Shown here in pieces: positions 1-15,255 of a stretch of DNA of 33,516 bases. The DNA lies in the NCBI RefSeq assembly GCF_002419815.1, contig NZ_DIGV01000021.1, positions 1 to 33,516 of the forward strand, given 5' to 3'. Position numbers and translations under genes: made by a program. This DNA is from Brevundimonas sp. UBA5713. GTDB lineage: Bacteria > Pseudomonadota > Alphaproteobacteria > Caulobacterales > Caulobacteraceae. Position 1 is the first letter of the stretch, and every line of letters begins with the position of its first letter. The notes under the pieces were generated by a model. It was not told where the DNA came from and did no database searches. It worked only from the letters and a program-made list of their open reading frames with translations.

Positions 1-22
1 GTTCGAACTTTTCCTTGGCCAT
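1..22 (-). CDS. tuf: Elongation factor Tu, N-terminal fragment (cut by window edge)
   Basis: Only the first seven codons and one base are inside the window. They read M-A-K-E-K-F-E, the usual EF-Tu start. An AGGAG Shine-Dalgarno sequence lies at 29-33 on the minus strand, six bases ahead of the ATG at 20-22. EF-Tu brings aminoacyl-tRNA to the ribosome, and its place after fusA is the classical end of the str operon. The identification rests on the start peptide plus position; the rest of the gene is outside the window. Confidence 0.85.
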
Positions 23-137
23 TCTCTAGCTCCTGGAATCCCCGAACCGGGGTCCATTTAGGTTTGGGGATTGATATGGGGCGATTTGCTTACAAACCGC
101 CCCGATTTCAAGTGTCAGTCGTCAAAAAGACGGCTGA
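23..137 (-). other. fusA-tuf intergenic spacer with three small hairpins
   Basis: The spacer holds three inverted repeats: 117-123/129-135 (loop AAAAA, just past the fusA stop), 78-88/93-103 (11 positions with one mismatch, loop CTTA) and 40-44/48-52. None is followed by a T-run on the minus strand, so none looks like an intrinsic terminator, and fusA-tuf readthrough is expected. They could be processing or stability elements; that is inference. Confidence 0.4.
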
Positions 138-2216
138 TTAGGCGTACTTCTTGATCACTTCGTCGGCGACGTGTTGCGGCACCGGCTCGTAGTGGTCGTA
201 TTGCATGGTGAACTGTGCACGGCCTTGCGACATGCCGCGCAGGGTGTTCACGTAGCCGAACATGTTGGCCAGCGGCACGAAGGCGTTCACGACAACCGCG
301 TTACCGCGCATGTCTTGGCCTTGGATCATACCGCGACGACCGTTCAGGTCGCCGATGACCGAACCCAGATACTCTTCCGGGGTCACGACTTCCACAGCCA
401 TCACCGGCTCGAGCAGCTTCGGTCCGCCCTTCTCGCGCAGTTCCTTGAAGGCAGCGCGCGAAGCGATTTCGAAGGCCAGAACCGACGAGTCAACGTCGTG
501 GAACGCGCCGTCGATCAGGGTTGCCTTGACGTCGATAACCGGGAAGCCAGCCAGCAGGCCGTTTTCCTTGGCCGACTTCAGGCCCTTTTCAACACCCGGG
601 ATGTATTCCTTCGGAACAGCACCGCCGACGATGGCCGACTCGAACACGAAGTCCGTGCCCGGCTCGCCCGGCTCGAAGCGCAGCTTGACGCGTGCGAACT
701 GACCGGTACCGCCGGTCTGCTTCTTGTGGGTGTAGTCGATCTCGCAAGCGCGGGTGATCGATTCACGGTAGGCAACCTGCGGAGCGCCGATGGTGGCTTC
801 GACCTTGTAGGTACGCTTCAGGATATCGATCTTGATGTCCAGGTGAAGCTCGCCCATGCCCTTCAGGATGGTCTGGCCCGACTCGTGGTCGGTCGAGACG
901 GTGAAGGACGGGTCTTCCGAAGCCAGCTTGGCTAGAGCCACGCCGAGCTTCTCTTGGTCAGCCTTGGTCTTCGGTTCGACAGCGATTTCAATAACCGGAG
1001 CCGGGAATTCCATCTTCTCGAGGATAACCGGCGACTTCAGCGGGTCACACAGGGTGTCGCCGGTACGGGTTTCCTTGAGGCCAGCCAGAGCGACGATGTC
1101 GCCGGCGTAGGCTTCCTTGATGTCTTCACGGTTGTTCGAGTGCATCAGCAGCATGCGGCCGACACGTTCACGCTTGTCACGCGACGAGTTCAGCAGCGAT
1201 TGGCCGGTCTCCATCTTGCCCGAGTACAGGCGGCAGAAGGTGATCGAGCCCACGAACGGGTCGTCCATGATCTTGAACGCCAGAACCGACAGCGGTTCGT
1301 CGTCCGAAGCCTTACGAACGATCGGCTCTTCGGTCTTGAAGTCGATGCCCGGGGTCGGCGGAATGTCGACCGGCGACGGCAGGTAGTCGACGACGGCGTC
1401 GAGCAGCGGCTGAACGCCCTTGTTCTTGAAGGCCGAGCCAGCGAGGATCGGATAGAAGTGACCTTCGATGACGGCCTTACGGATGCAGCGCTTCAGCACT
1501 TCAACCGACGGCTCTTCGCCACCCAGGTACGCTTCCATGGCTTCGTCGTCGATTTCGACGGCGTTATCGACCAGATACTGGCGAGCTTCGGCCACGGCGT
1601 CAGCCATGTCAGCCGGGATCTCGCGGATGTCCGGAGCGGCACCCACTTGGTCGGTTTCCCAGACCAGGGCCTTCATTTCGACCAGGTCGACGACGCCCTT
1701 CAGGTTGTTTTCAGCACCGATCGGCAGTTGGATCGGCACAGCCTTGGCACCCAGACGGTCGCGGATCGACTCGACCGACTTCTGGAAGTCAGCGCCCAGC
1801 TTGTCCATCTTGTTGACGAACACGATACGCGGAACGTTGTACTTGTCGGCCTGACGCCAGACGGTTTCGGTTTGCGGCTCAACGCCGGCGTTACCGTCCA
1901 GAACGGTCACAGCACCGTCGAGAACGCGCAGCGAGCGTTCCACTTCGATGGTGAAGTCCACGTGGCCTGGGGTGTCGATGATGTTCAGGCGCTTTTCGCG
2001 CCAGAAAGCGGTCGTCGCAGCCGAGGTGATGGTGATGCCGCGTTCTTGTTCCTGGTCCATCCAGTCCATGGTCGAGGCACCATCGTGCGTCTCGCCCATT
2101 TTGTGGTTCTTACCGGTGTAGAACAGGATACGTTCGGTCGTCGTGGTTTTGCCCGCGTCGATGTGGGCCATGATACCGAAGTTACGGTAGTCTTCGATTT
2201 TGTGTGTACGGGCCAT
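138..2216 (-). CDS. fusA: Elongation factor G
   Basis: This 692-residue protein has the full translational GTPase signature: G1 AHIDAGKT at 17-24, G2 RGITI at 59-63, G3 DTPGH at 81-85 with the catalytic His85, and G4 NKMD at 135-138. The length and the C-terminal domains (ending near PVPQHVADEVIKKYA) match bacterial EF-G. EF-G drives GTP-dependent translocation on the ribosome and, with RRF, ribosome recycling. It is the third gene of the str operon, 150 bases after rpsG and 115 bases before tuf. The ATG at 2216 follows a modest purine-rich AAGG site. No truncation or odd residue was seen. Confidence 0.98.
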   Translation of the reverse strand: MARTHKIEDYRNFGIMAHIDAGKTTTTERILFYTGKNHKMGETHDGASTMDWMDQEQERGITITSAATTAFWREKRLNIIDTPGHVDFTIEVERSLRVLDGAVTVLDGNAGVEPQTETVWRQADKYNVPRIVFVNKMDKLGADFQKSVESIRDRLGAKAVPIQLPIGAENNLKGVVDLVEMKALVWETDQVGAAPDIREIPADMADAVAEARQYLVDNAVEIDDEAMEAYLGGEEPSVEVLKRCIRKAVIEGHFYPILAGSAFKNKGVQPLLDAVVDYLPSPVDIPPTPGIDFKTEEPIVRKASDDEPLSVLAFKIMDDPFVGSITFCRLYSGKMETGQSLLNSSRDKRERVGRMLLMHSNNREDIKEAYAGDIVALAGLKETRTGDTLCDPLKSPVILEKMEFPAPVIEIAVEPKTKADQEKLGVALAKLASEDPSFTVSTDHESGQTILKGMGELHLDIKIDILKRTYKVEATIGAPQVAYRESITRACEIDYTHKKQTGGTGQFARVKLRFEPGEPGTDFVFESAIVGGAVPKEYIPGVEKGLKSAKENGLLAGFPVIDVKATLIDGAFHDVDSSVLAFEIASRAAFKELREKGGPKLLEPVMAVEVVTPEEYLGSVIGDLNGRRGMIQGQDMRGNAVVVNAFVPLANMFGYVNTLRGMSQGRAQFTMQYDHYEPVPQHVADEVIKKYA

Positions 2217-2276
2217 TGGTCTTGCCTTCCGGGTAGCTTGCGGACGCCGCGAGCGCCCCGTTCTGTCAGATATGAC

Positions 2277-2356
2277 GGCGCGGGCGATTCAGTGTGAACG
2301 CCCGCGCCAGATCGTCTTAGATCGCTACCGTCCCCATACCGAAGTAAGGGGACGGT
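2277..2356 (-). other. Two strong hairpins in the rpsG-fusA spacer
   Basis: A perfect 10-bp stem pairs 2277-2286 with 2299-2308 (12-base loop), and a perfect 9-bp stem pairs 2327-2335 with 2348-2356 (12-base loop). Both lie in the 150-base rpsG-fusA gap. On the minus (mRNA) strand neither is followed by a T-run, so they are not clear terminators. On the plus strand the second is followed by TTTTA. They may be RNA-processing or translational-control structures; the function is not shown. Confidence 0.5.
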
Positions 2357-2366
2357 TTTAAGACGC

Positions 2367-2840
2367 TTACCAGCGGTAGTGGCTGAAGGCGCGGTTGGCT
2401 TCAGCCATCTTGTGGGTGTCTTCGCGCTTCTTGACTGAGGTGCCGCGGTTGTTCGAGGCGTCCAGCAGTTCGGCAGCCAGCTTCTCGGTCATGGTGTTTT
2501 CACCACGGTTACGAGCAGCGTTGACGACCCAACGGATGGCCAGTGCACGGCGACGGTCCGGACGGACTTCAACCGGAACCTGATAGGTAGCACCACCAAC
2601 GCGGCGCGAACGGACTTCGACTTGCGGAGCCACGTTTTCCAGAGCCTGGTGGAAGGTTTCCACGGCGGTCTGGTCTTTCTTCTTCTCGGCCAGGATGTCG
2701 AAAGCACCGTAGACGATGTTTTCGGCAACAGCCTTCTTACCTTCGTACATGACGTAGTTCATGAACTTGGTGACGACCAGATCACCGAACTTCGGATCCG
2801 GCAGAACTTCACGCTTCTGGGCGCGGTGACGACGGGACAT
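2367..2840 (-). CDS. rpsG: 30S ribosomal protein S7
   Basis: The 157-residue protein reads MSRRHRAQKREVLPDPKF at the N-terminus and ends HKMAEANRAFSHYRW, matching bacterial S7 over its full length. S7 is a primary binder of the 16S rRNA 3' domain and starts assembly of the small-subunit head, contacting the exit-site tRNA and mRNA. It lies 43 bases after rpsL and 150 bases before fusA. In Escherichia coli S7 represses the str operon by binding the rpsL-rpsG spacer; the spacer here is only 43 bases, and no such site can be confirmed by eye. Confidence 0.98.
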   Translation of the reverse strand: MSRRHRAQKREVLPDPKFGDLVVTKFMNYVMYEGKKAVAENIVYGAFDILAEKKKDQTAVETFHQALENVAPQVEVRSRRVGGATYQVPVEVRPDRRRALAIRWVVNAARNRGENTMTEKLAAELLDASNNRGTSVKKREDTHKMAEANRAFSHYRW

Positions 2841-2883
2841 GAGAGTATCCTCTTAAATCTGTAGGGCGCAGAACGCGTGTGGC

Positions 2884-3258
2884 TTACTTCGGACGCTTCG
2901 CACCGTAGTGCGAACGACGCTGCTTACGGTCCTTGACGCCTTGGGTATCCAGAACACCACGCAGGATGTGGTAACGGACACCCGGAAGGTCCTTCACACG
3001 GCCGCCGCGGATGAGCACAACCGAGTGCTCTTGCAGGTTGTGGCCTTCACCCGGGATGTAGCACACAGCTTCCACACCGTTCTTGGCCAGACGGACCTTG
3101 GCCACCTTACGCAGAGCCGAGTTCGGCTTCTTCGGGGTGGTGGTGTAGACGCGGGTGCAAACGCCGCGACGCTGAGGCGAGCCCTCGAGGGCCGGAACCT
3201 TGTTGCGGACCGGCTTCGGCTTGCGGGGCTTGCGGATCAGCTGGTTAATCGTGGGCAT
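2884..3258 (-). CDS. rpsL: 30S ribosomal protein S12
   Basis: The protein is 124 residues, starting MPTINQLIRKPRKP and ending RSHYGAKRPK. The open frame runs about 71 codons further upstream, but that part is not S12-like and lies in the transcribed leader, so the ATG at 3256-3258 is chosen. S12 sits at the decoding centre and controls translational accuracy. The streptomycin-determining loop TTTPKKPNS (Lys43) and the RGGRVKDLPGVRYH loop are both wild type, so no ribosomal streptomycin-resistance change is visible. It is the first gene of the str operon, behind a leader of about 220 bases. Confidence 0.98.
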   Translation of the reverse strand: MPTINQLIRKPRKPKPVRNKVPALEGSPQRRGVCTRVYTTTPKKPNSALRKVAKVRLAKNGVEAVCYIPGEGHNLQEHSVVLIRGGRVKDLPGVRYHILRGVLDTQGVKDRKQRRSHYGAKRPK

Positions 3259-3383
3259 TCGAATTCGTCTCTTTGAGATATGGAGGCGTGTGCCTTTCGG
3301 CCGGAGCGCCTCATTGCCTTCTTTTGCATGAGGCCGAGGCCCCACACGGGTGGTATCGAGCTGAGACTGCCTTCTCCAAACGG

Positions 3384-3415
3384 AAAAACCGGAACGCGCG
3401 CTTTGGGCGTTCCGG
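3384..3415 (-). terminator. Terminator-like hairpin inside the rpsL leader (candidate attenuator)
   Basis: On the minus strand a 9-bp stem CCGGAACGC / GCGTTCCGG (3407-3415 with 3389-3397, 9-base loop) is followed directly by TTTTT (3384-3388). This is the layout of an intrinsic terminator, but it lies between the predicted promoter (3489-3517) and the rpsL start (3258), about 125 bases before the ATG. A further stem-loop lies downstream at 3308-3314/3328-3334. Attenuation of the str operon is inferred from the layout alone. Confidence 0.55.
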
Positions 3416-3488
3416 CGGGACACAGCCCGTCCGATCGATTGTGCACTCTCAGCGGACGGCGAACCGCCCACGTCTCGAAAGTGGGTGG

Positions 3489-3517
3489 CTTCTACGCGGG
3501 GCGGGCCGCTACGTCAA
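3489..3517 (-). promoter_or_regulatory. Predicted promoter of the str operon
   Basis: On the minus strand TTGACG (3512-3517) and TAGAAG (3489-3494) are separated by exactly 17 bases, a good housekeeping-sigma arrangement for alphaproteobacteria. The start of transcription would be near 3482, giving an rpsL leader of roughly 220 bases. No competing -35/-10 pair was noticed between here and the rpsL ATG. Confidence 0.6.
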
Positions 3518-3552
3518 GGTGCGGGTGAAATGTCGCTTACCTCTTATTAAAC

Positions 3553-4449
3553 ATGACGCCATTATCGCGCCGCAAAACGCTCCCAACGTCCTCCAGTTGT
3601 CGGAGAACAGGCGTGGTCGCAGCGGCTTATAGTCCACCGAGCCGAACGGGTTCGGCACGCGCTTGGAAGCGATACGGGCCGCTGGTTGTGGTCTCTGTTT
3701 TCTTTCACCTTCTGGTGGGTCTGGGCCTGATCGTCATCAAGCCGACGCTGGTGCCCTATGAGGCCAGAGCCTTGCCGGAACGGCTGATTGATCTTGAATT
3801 GATTCCGGTCACTCTGCCGACCGACATGATCCCACGCGAGCGTATCGTCGCTACCCGACCGCAAAACAGCCCCGCACCCTTGGGCCACACCAGCACCGCG
3901 CGCCCGTCCGAGGCCGCATCGGAAACCCCTGGCACGCCGAGCCCGCGTGTCGCGGCACCGGCCCCCGCCGGTACGTCCGGTACGCGGCAAGATACCGAAG
4001 GCGACAGCCGCTGGACCTATCAGGAAGAATCGATTGGCAGCCGGGTCGCCCGCTCGCTTCGTACCTCCCCCATCGGCTGCGACTATCCCGAACGGCTCAG
4101 CGAAGGCGAGCGGCAGATTTGCGCCGAGCGCAGCACAGACAGGGCCGTGCGCAAACTCGAAGAGGGTCAACGCATAGAAGGCACAGGCAATGTCCGCCGC
4201 GATCGCGCGTTCGAAGCCCAGGGTCGCGCACGCCTGAGGGCTTATGAAAGCCGCCGCGCGCCCCAACCATCCGGCGTAGGTGTAGTAGGGCCCGAAGACG
4301 GTGCGGGGTCCAACTTCGGCATCGGTGTGGCCGGTCGCCATCTGGACCCGTCAATGCAGCCCGACGCTACCGGCCCGATACAAACGACACGACGCGAAGG
4401 CCGCCCCGCCGAGCGCGAGCGCATCGAACGGTCCCGCACGCCCTTCTAG
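3553..4449 (+). CDS. Unrecognised membrane-anchored periplasmic protein, paralogue A
   Basis: I do not recognise a named family. The frame opens with ATG at 3553 (298 residues), but that codon has no ribosome site. GTG at 3613 has GGAG at 3602-3605 seven bases ahead and is the likelier start (278 residues). A basic stretch is followed by one hydrophobic segment (PLVVVSVFFHLLVGLGLIVI), then a long Pro/Ala/Thr-rich region and a charged C-terminal domain. This order suggests an inner-membrane anchor with a periplasmic body, TonB-like in layout. The C-terminal domain has Cys codons at 4078 and 4120 (C-x13-C), then IEGTGNVRRDRAFEAQGRAR and a SGVGV motif, all shared with the next gene. It is divergent from rpsL. 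Function unknown. Confidence 0.75.
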   Translation: MTPLSRRKTLPTSSSCRRTGVVAAAYSPPSRTGSARAWKRYGPLVVVSVFFHLLVGLGLIVIKPTLVPYEARALPERLIDLELIPVTLPTDMIPRERIVATRPQNSPAPLGHTSTARPSEAASETPGTPSPRVAAPAPAGTSGTRQDTEGDSRWTYQEESIGSRVARSLRTSPIGCDYPERLSEGERQICAERSTDRAVRKLEEGQRIEGTGNVRRDRAFEAQGRARLRAYESRRAPQPSGVGVVGPEDGAGSNFGIGVAGRHLDPSMQPDATGPIQTTRREGRPAERERIERSRTPF

Positions 4450-4466
4450 GGGCTATCGCGTAACGC

Positions 4467-4481
4467 CAGTTCATGGAACTG
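4467..4481. repeat. Perfect inverted repeat ahead of paralogue B
   Basis: CAGTTC-ATG-GAACTG is a perfect 6-bp inverted repeat with a 3-base centre, lying 44 bases before the ATG of the next gene. It could be a small operator. It does not fit the alphaproteobacterial LexA box (GTTC-N7-GTTC) and has no T-run, so it is not a terminator. Confidence 0.3.
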
Positions 4482-4524
4482 TAACTTGCGTGCGGATAAT
4501 TCCCCTAAACGCGCGGTGCCAACC

Positions 4525-5703
4525 ATGACCTATAGTCTATCAGGTGAGAGCCGGACTATCCCCGCCGCGCCCCCGCGGCAGCGGACGGCCTTGTTGTTGG
4601 CATCGGTCGCCTTACACGCCGCCATTCTGGTTCCGATCGCACTGAACACCGTCTTTTTGCCGGACATCAACGACGACCGGGACTTTGAAGTCTGGCTGGA
4701 CCTGCGACCCGATCGGCCCGAACCTGTGCCCGTCGAGCGCACGCCTGAAGAACAGGTCCGCGATCCGCGGAATCCCACGGCCGATCAGCCACAGGACGTG
4801 CCCGAAACTCCGCCCGTGCCACCGGTGGATCGGGTTGTTGAAGAGCTACAGCGTATTAATCCCGACGCCCCCGTCCAGTCACTGCAGCAACTGGCAGTCG
4901 AGCTTGTCGAACAACGTATTCAGGAAGTGCAGGACCTGCATACCCCGTCGCTGGATCGCTCGGTTACGGATCTGAACCGCAACGCCCTGCCCGATGTGGT
5001 GGCCCCTGTCACCCGTCCGACCATTGAAGCCATCGATGGCCCGTCGCGTCCCAGCGAGGTCACACCGCTGGGACGATCTAACCTGCCCAATGTGCAGACC
5101 GCGCCCAGCCAGAGCACCGACACCACAGATGCATCCGACAGTGCTCTGGATGTGCCTGTGCCGCGTCGCCCCCGTCTGGATGAAGAGGCCGAGCGGGCAC
5201 TGGCGGCGGCAGCGGCCTCTGGCATACTCGACGGCGCATGGACCGTTCAGCCGGAAGGCGGTGGACAGGCGGCCGGTCAGGCAGGCGGCGGCCCGGACGG
5301 CAACAACACCGCCACCCGCACAGGCACCATCTATTTCCAAGGCACGCCTGTCGATTGCACCCGCCCCAACCTGCTCAGCGACGTGCAGCGGCTGTTCTGC
5401 GACAGCGCCAATGAGCGGCGGCTACGAGAGTCGATGGAACGGGCCGGTCGCATTCAGGGCACCGGTGATGCCGAGCGCGACGCCCAGCTCGGCGCTCAGG
5501 GGGCCCGGCGCCTTTATGATCATGAACGCCGCCGCGAGCCGCTCCGCTCTGGCGTCGGTGTGAGTCAGGGGTCGCGCCTCGGCGGCTCGGAGAATGGCGA
5601 AATCCTCGACGAAATGTCCGGCACCAACCGCGAAGTCCAGAAACTTCAGGACCAGATGCGGGCCAGCAGTGCCCCGCGCCCTCCTCCTCGCGAGGAAGAC
5701 TGA
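4525..5703 (+). CDS. Unrecognised membrane-anchored periplasmic protein, paralogue B
   Basis: This 392-residue protein starts MTYSLSGESR at ATG 4525; an in-frame TTG at 4486 is less likely. One hydrophobic segment (TALLLASVALHAAILVPIAL) near residues 20-40 is followed by an acidic Pro-rich stretch and a C-terminal domain. That domain matches paralogue A: Cys codons at 5356 and 5398 with the same C-x13-C spacing, then IQGTGDAERDAQLGAQGARR and SGVGV. The paired cysteines suggest a periplasmic disulfide. It has an Ala/Gly-rich linker (about 5200-5310) and a longer middle region than A. The gap to A is 75 bases, so one operon is plausible. Resemblance to TonB/TolA-type proteins is in layout only; no C-terminal TonB motif was recognised. 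Function unknown. Confidence 0.8.
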   Translation: MTYSLSGESRTIPAAPPRQRTALLLASVALHAAILVPIALNTVFLPDINDDRDFEVWLDLRPDRPEPVPVERTPEEQVRDPRNPTADQPQDVPETPPVPPVDRVVEELQRINPDAPVQSLQQLAVELVEQRIQEVQDLHTPSLDRSVTDLNRNALPDVVAPVTRPTIEAIDGPSRPSEVTPLGRSNLPNVQTAPSQSTDTTDASDSALDVPVPRRPRLDEEAERALAAAAASGILDGAWTVQPEGGGQAAGQAGGGPDGNNTATRTGTIYFQGTPVDCTRPNLLSDVQRLFCDSANERRLRESMERAGRIQGTGDAERDAQLGAQGARRLYDHERRREPLRSGVGVSQGSRLGGSENGEILDEMSGTNREVQKLQDQMRASSAPRPPPREED

Positions 5704-5731
5704 CCTGACCTTAAACCACGGGACAAAAAGA

Positions 5732-5759
5732 AAGGGCGGTGCCTTGCGGCACCGCCCTT
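5732..5759. terminator. Bidirectional terminator between paralogue B and rpoC
   Basis: A perfect 12-bp stem (5732-5743 with 5748-5759, loop TTGC) lies between convergent genes. On the minus strand it is followed by a T-rich run (TTTCTTTTTG), which suits ending rpoBC; on the plus strand CCCTTT follows. Confidence 0.85.
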
Positions 5760-5790
5760 CCCTTTAGGTTCAGCCGAAGCTGGACGCGGA

Positions 5791-9981
<4,191 letters not shown>

Positions 9982-10043
9982 CTTTTTTCCTTCTGCGGCA
10001 GAGGCCGCGAAAATCATTCAGAGCAGAGGGGCTTTCGAGAGGT

Positions 10044-10069
10044 CCCCTCCCCGCCGGTGCGGGGAGGGA
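10044..10069. repeat. GC-rich palindrome in the rpoB-rpoC spacer
   Basis: A 10-bp stem with a CGGT loop (10045-10054 with 10059-10068) of the CCCTCCCCG...CGGGGAGGG type fills the middle of the 96-base spacer. It has no T-run and both genes must be made together, so it is unlikely to be a full terminator. Its form recalls the dispersed CCCTCCCC/GGGGAGGG palindromes common in many alphaproteobacterial intergenic regions. It may be such a repeat, or an mRNA processing or stability element. Confidence 0.6.
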
Positions 10070-10077
10070 AATCAGGA

Positions 10078-14193
<4,116 letters not shown>

Positions 14194-14608
14194 TCTGTTT
14201 TCCCAATCGTGAGCCTCGGGGAAGGCTCAGCTCTCAATGCAGCAGCCACGGCACGCCTTTTGGCGGTCCGTGACCGTTAAACGTCTTTCGGCATCCACCC
14301 TCGATCTGCCGGGCAGATCAGGACGCCTGAAATGTCACGCTCCCTTGGGAAGGAGCGACGCCTTCGCACCGGTTTGGAGGGCTTCAAACCGGGCCTCGGC
14401 GCTCGTCGCGCGGATTCAGGGAATCTGCGAAGTGGCCATATATAACGATTGACACGGCAAAATAAAGACCTCTCACCACAGATCAGGCGTCTATTTTCAG
14501 CCTGCTACAGATGTCCGTAAACTGCGCTCGCGCAGCGCGAACAGGACAGAGCGCGCGCCGTGCGTTAGCCCCTACCTGAAACACCGCGGGCTATGATAGC
14601 GTCGCTTT
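14194..14608. other. rpoB leader and divergent promoter region (415 bases without a gene)
   Basis: On the minus strand, in transcription order, there are stems 14369-14376/14385-14392 (8 bp), 14338-14343/14352-14357 (6 bp), a 17-base palindrome at 14303-14319 (8-bp arms, one-base centre) and a 7-bp stem 14210-14216/14223-14229 about 17 bases ahead of the rpoB ATG. The last may affect access to the weak rpoB ribosome site. No coding potential was seen. The outer part (about 14450-14608) carries the start region of the divergent prolyl isomerase gene. Confidence 0.5.
14439..14466 (-). promoter_or_regulatory. Possible rpoBC promoter
   Basis: On the minus strand TATATA (14439-14444) is a good -10 element, with a weak TTTATT (14461-14466) 16 bases upstream. 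This gives a leader of about 240 bases. It is the best AT-rich candidate in the region, and a promoter is required because rplJL ends in a terminator 6 kb away. The -35 match is poor. Confidence 0.35.
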
Positions 14609-15127
14609 ATGAAGCTCATGATTTGCGCGGCCGCCTCGGCCCTGACCCTTGTCGCCCTGCCCGCCACGGCCACGGCCCAATCCGATACCGCCTATCAAGA
14701 GGCGCTGGCCGCCTATCAGGCCGCCCAGAGTGCGTGGGACGGCGGACAGAAAATCTATGAACACTGGAACGCCCAGCGTCGCGGTTGGACCACCACCGAG
14801 AGCGGACTTCAATATCGTCGCGTCGGCAGGGCCCACAAGAACGCGCCCCAGCCTGCCGAGACCGATACGGTTATGGTCCATTATGCCGGCACGCTGATCA
14901 ACGGCACCGAGTTCGACAGTTCCTACAAACGCAATGAGCCGACCAGGTTCCCGTTGAACCGCGTCATCAAGGGGTGGACCGAAGGCGTGGCCCTGATGCG
15001 TGAAGGCGAGACGTTCGAGTTCGTCATCCCTGCCGAGCTGGCCTATGGCGCACGCCGCATGGGTAACGACATACCGGCCAACTCGACCCTGCTGTTCACA
15101 GTCGAACTGCTAAAGGTCAATCCATAG
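14609..15127 (+). CDS. Secreted FKBP-type peptidyl-prolyl cis-trans isomerase
   Basis: This 172-residue protein begins with a signal peptide (MKLMICAAASALTLVALPATATAQ, likely cut after ATA/ATAQ). A short Ala/Gln-rich helical stretch follows, then an FKBP domain from about residue 60: VMVHYAGTLINGTEFDSSY, VIKGWTEGVALMREGE, and IPAELAYGARRMGNDIPANSTLLFTVELLKV. These are the standard FKBP strands and active-site loop. It should catalyse proline isomerisation in the periplasm and help envelope proteins fold. TATGAT at 14592-14597 lies only 11 bases before the ATG and no Shine-Dalgarno site is seen, so the message may be leaderless. It is divergent from rpoB and 128 bases before the M61 pair. Confidence 0.92.
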   Translation: MKLMICAAASALTLVALPATATAQSDTAYQEALAAYQAAQSAWDGGQKIYEHWNAQRRGWTTTESGLQYRRVGRAHKNAPQPAETDTVMVHYAGTLINGTEFDSSYKRNEPTRFPLNRVIKGWTEGVALMREGETFEFVIPAELAYGARRMGNDIPANSTLLFTVELLKVNP

Positions 15128-15255
15128 TCGTGACGCTAATCGGTGGATGAACCGTACAACGTAACATTTCATCCTTGACGGGACAGTTCGGCAGCGTCTT
15201 GCCTTCCGGGGACACTATGCCGCCGTCCTGCGGCCTCATTTTGGGGAACGTCCGT

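Noticed and set aside
954..2297. A 447-codon plus-strand frame opposite fusA
   Set aside because: It is a shadow of fusA, with no ribosome site or domain.
3259..3471. A 71-codon N-terminal extension of S12
   Set aside because: S12 is universally about 124 residues starting MPTINQL. The extension lies in the structured leader and includes the hairpin at 3384-3415.
4467..4481. GTTC...GAAC repeat considered as a LexA (SOS) box
   Set aside because: Alphaproteobacterial LexA sites are direct repeats GTTC-N7-GTTC; this is an inverted repeat with a 3-base centre.
14449..14454. A perfect TTGACA on the plus strand upstream of the prolyl isomerase gene
   Set aside because: No -10 element was found 16-18 bases downstream, so a promoter was not called.
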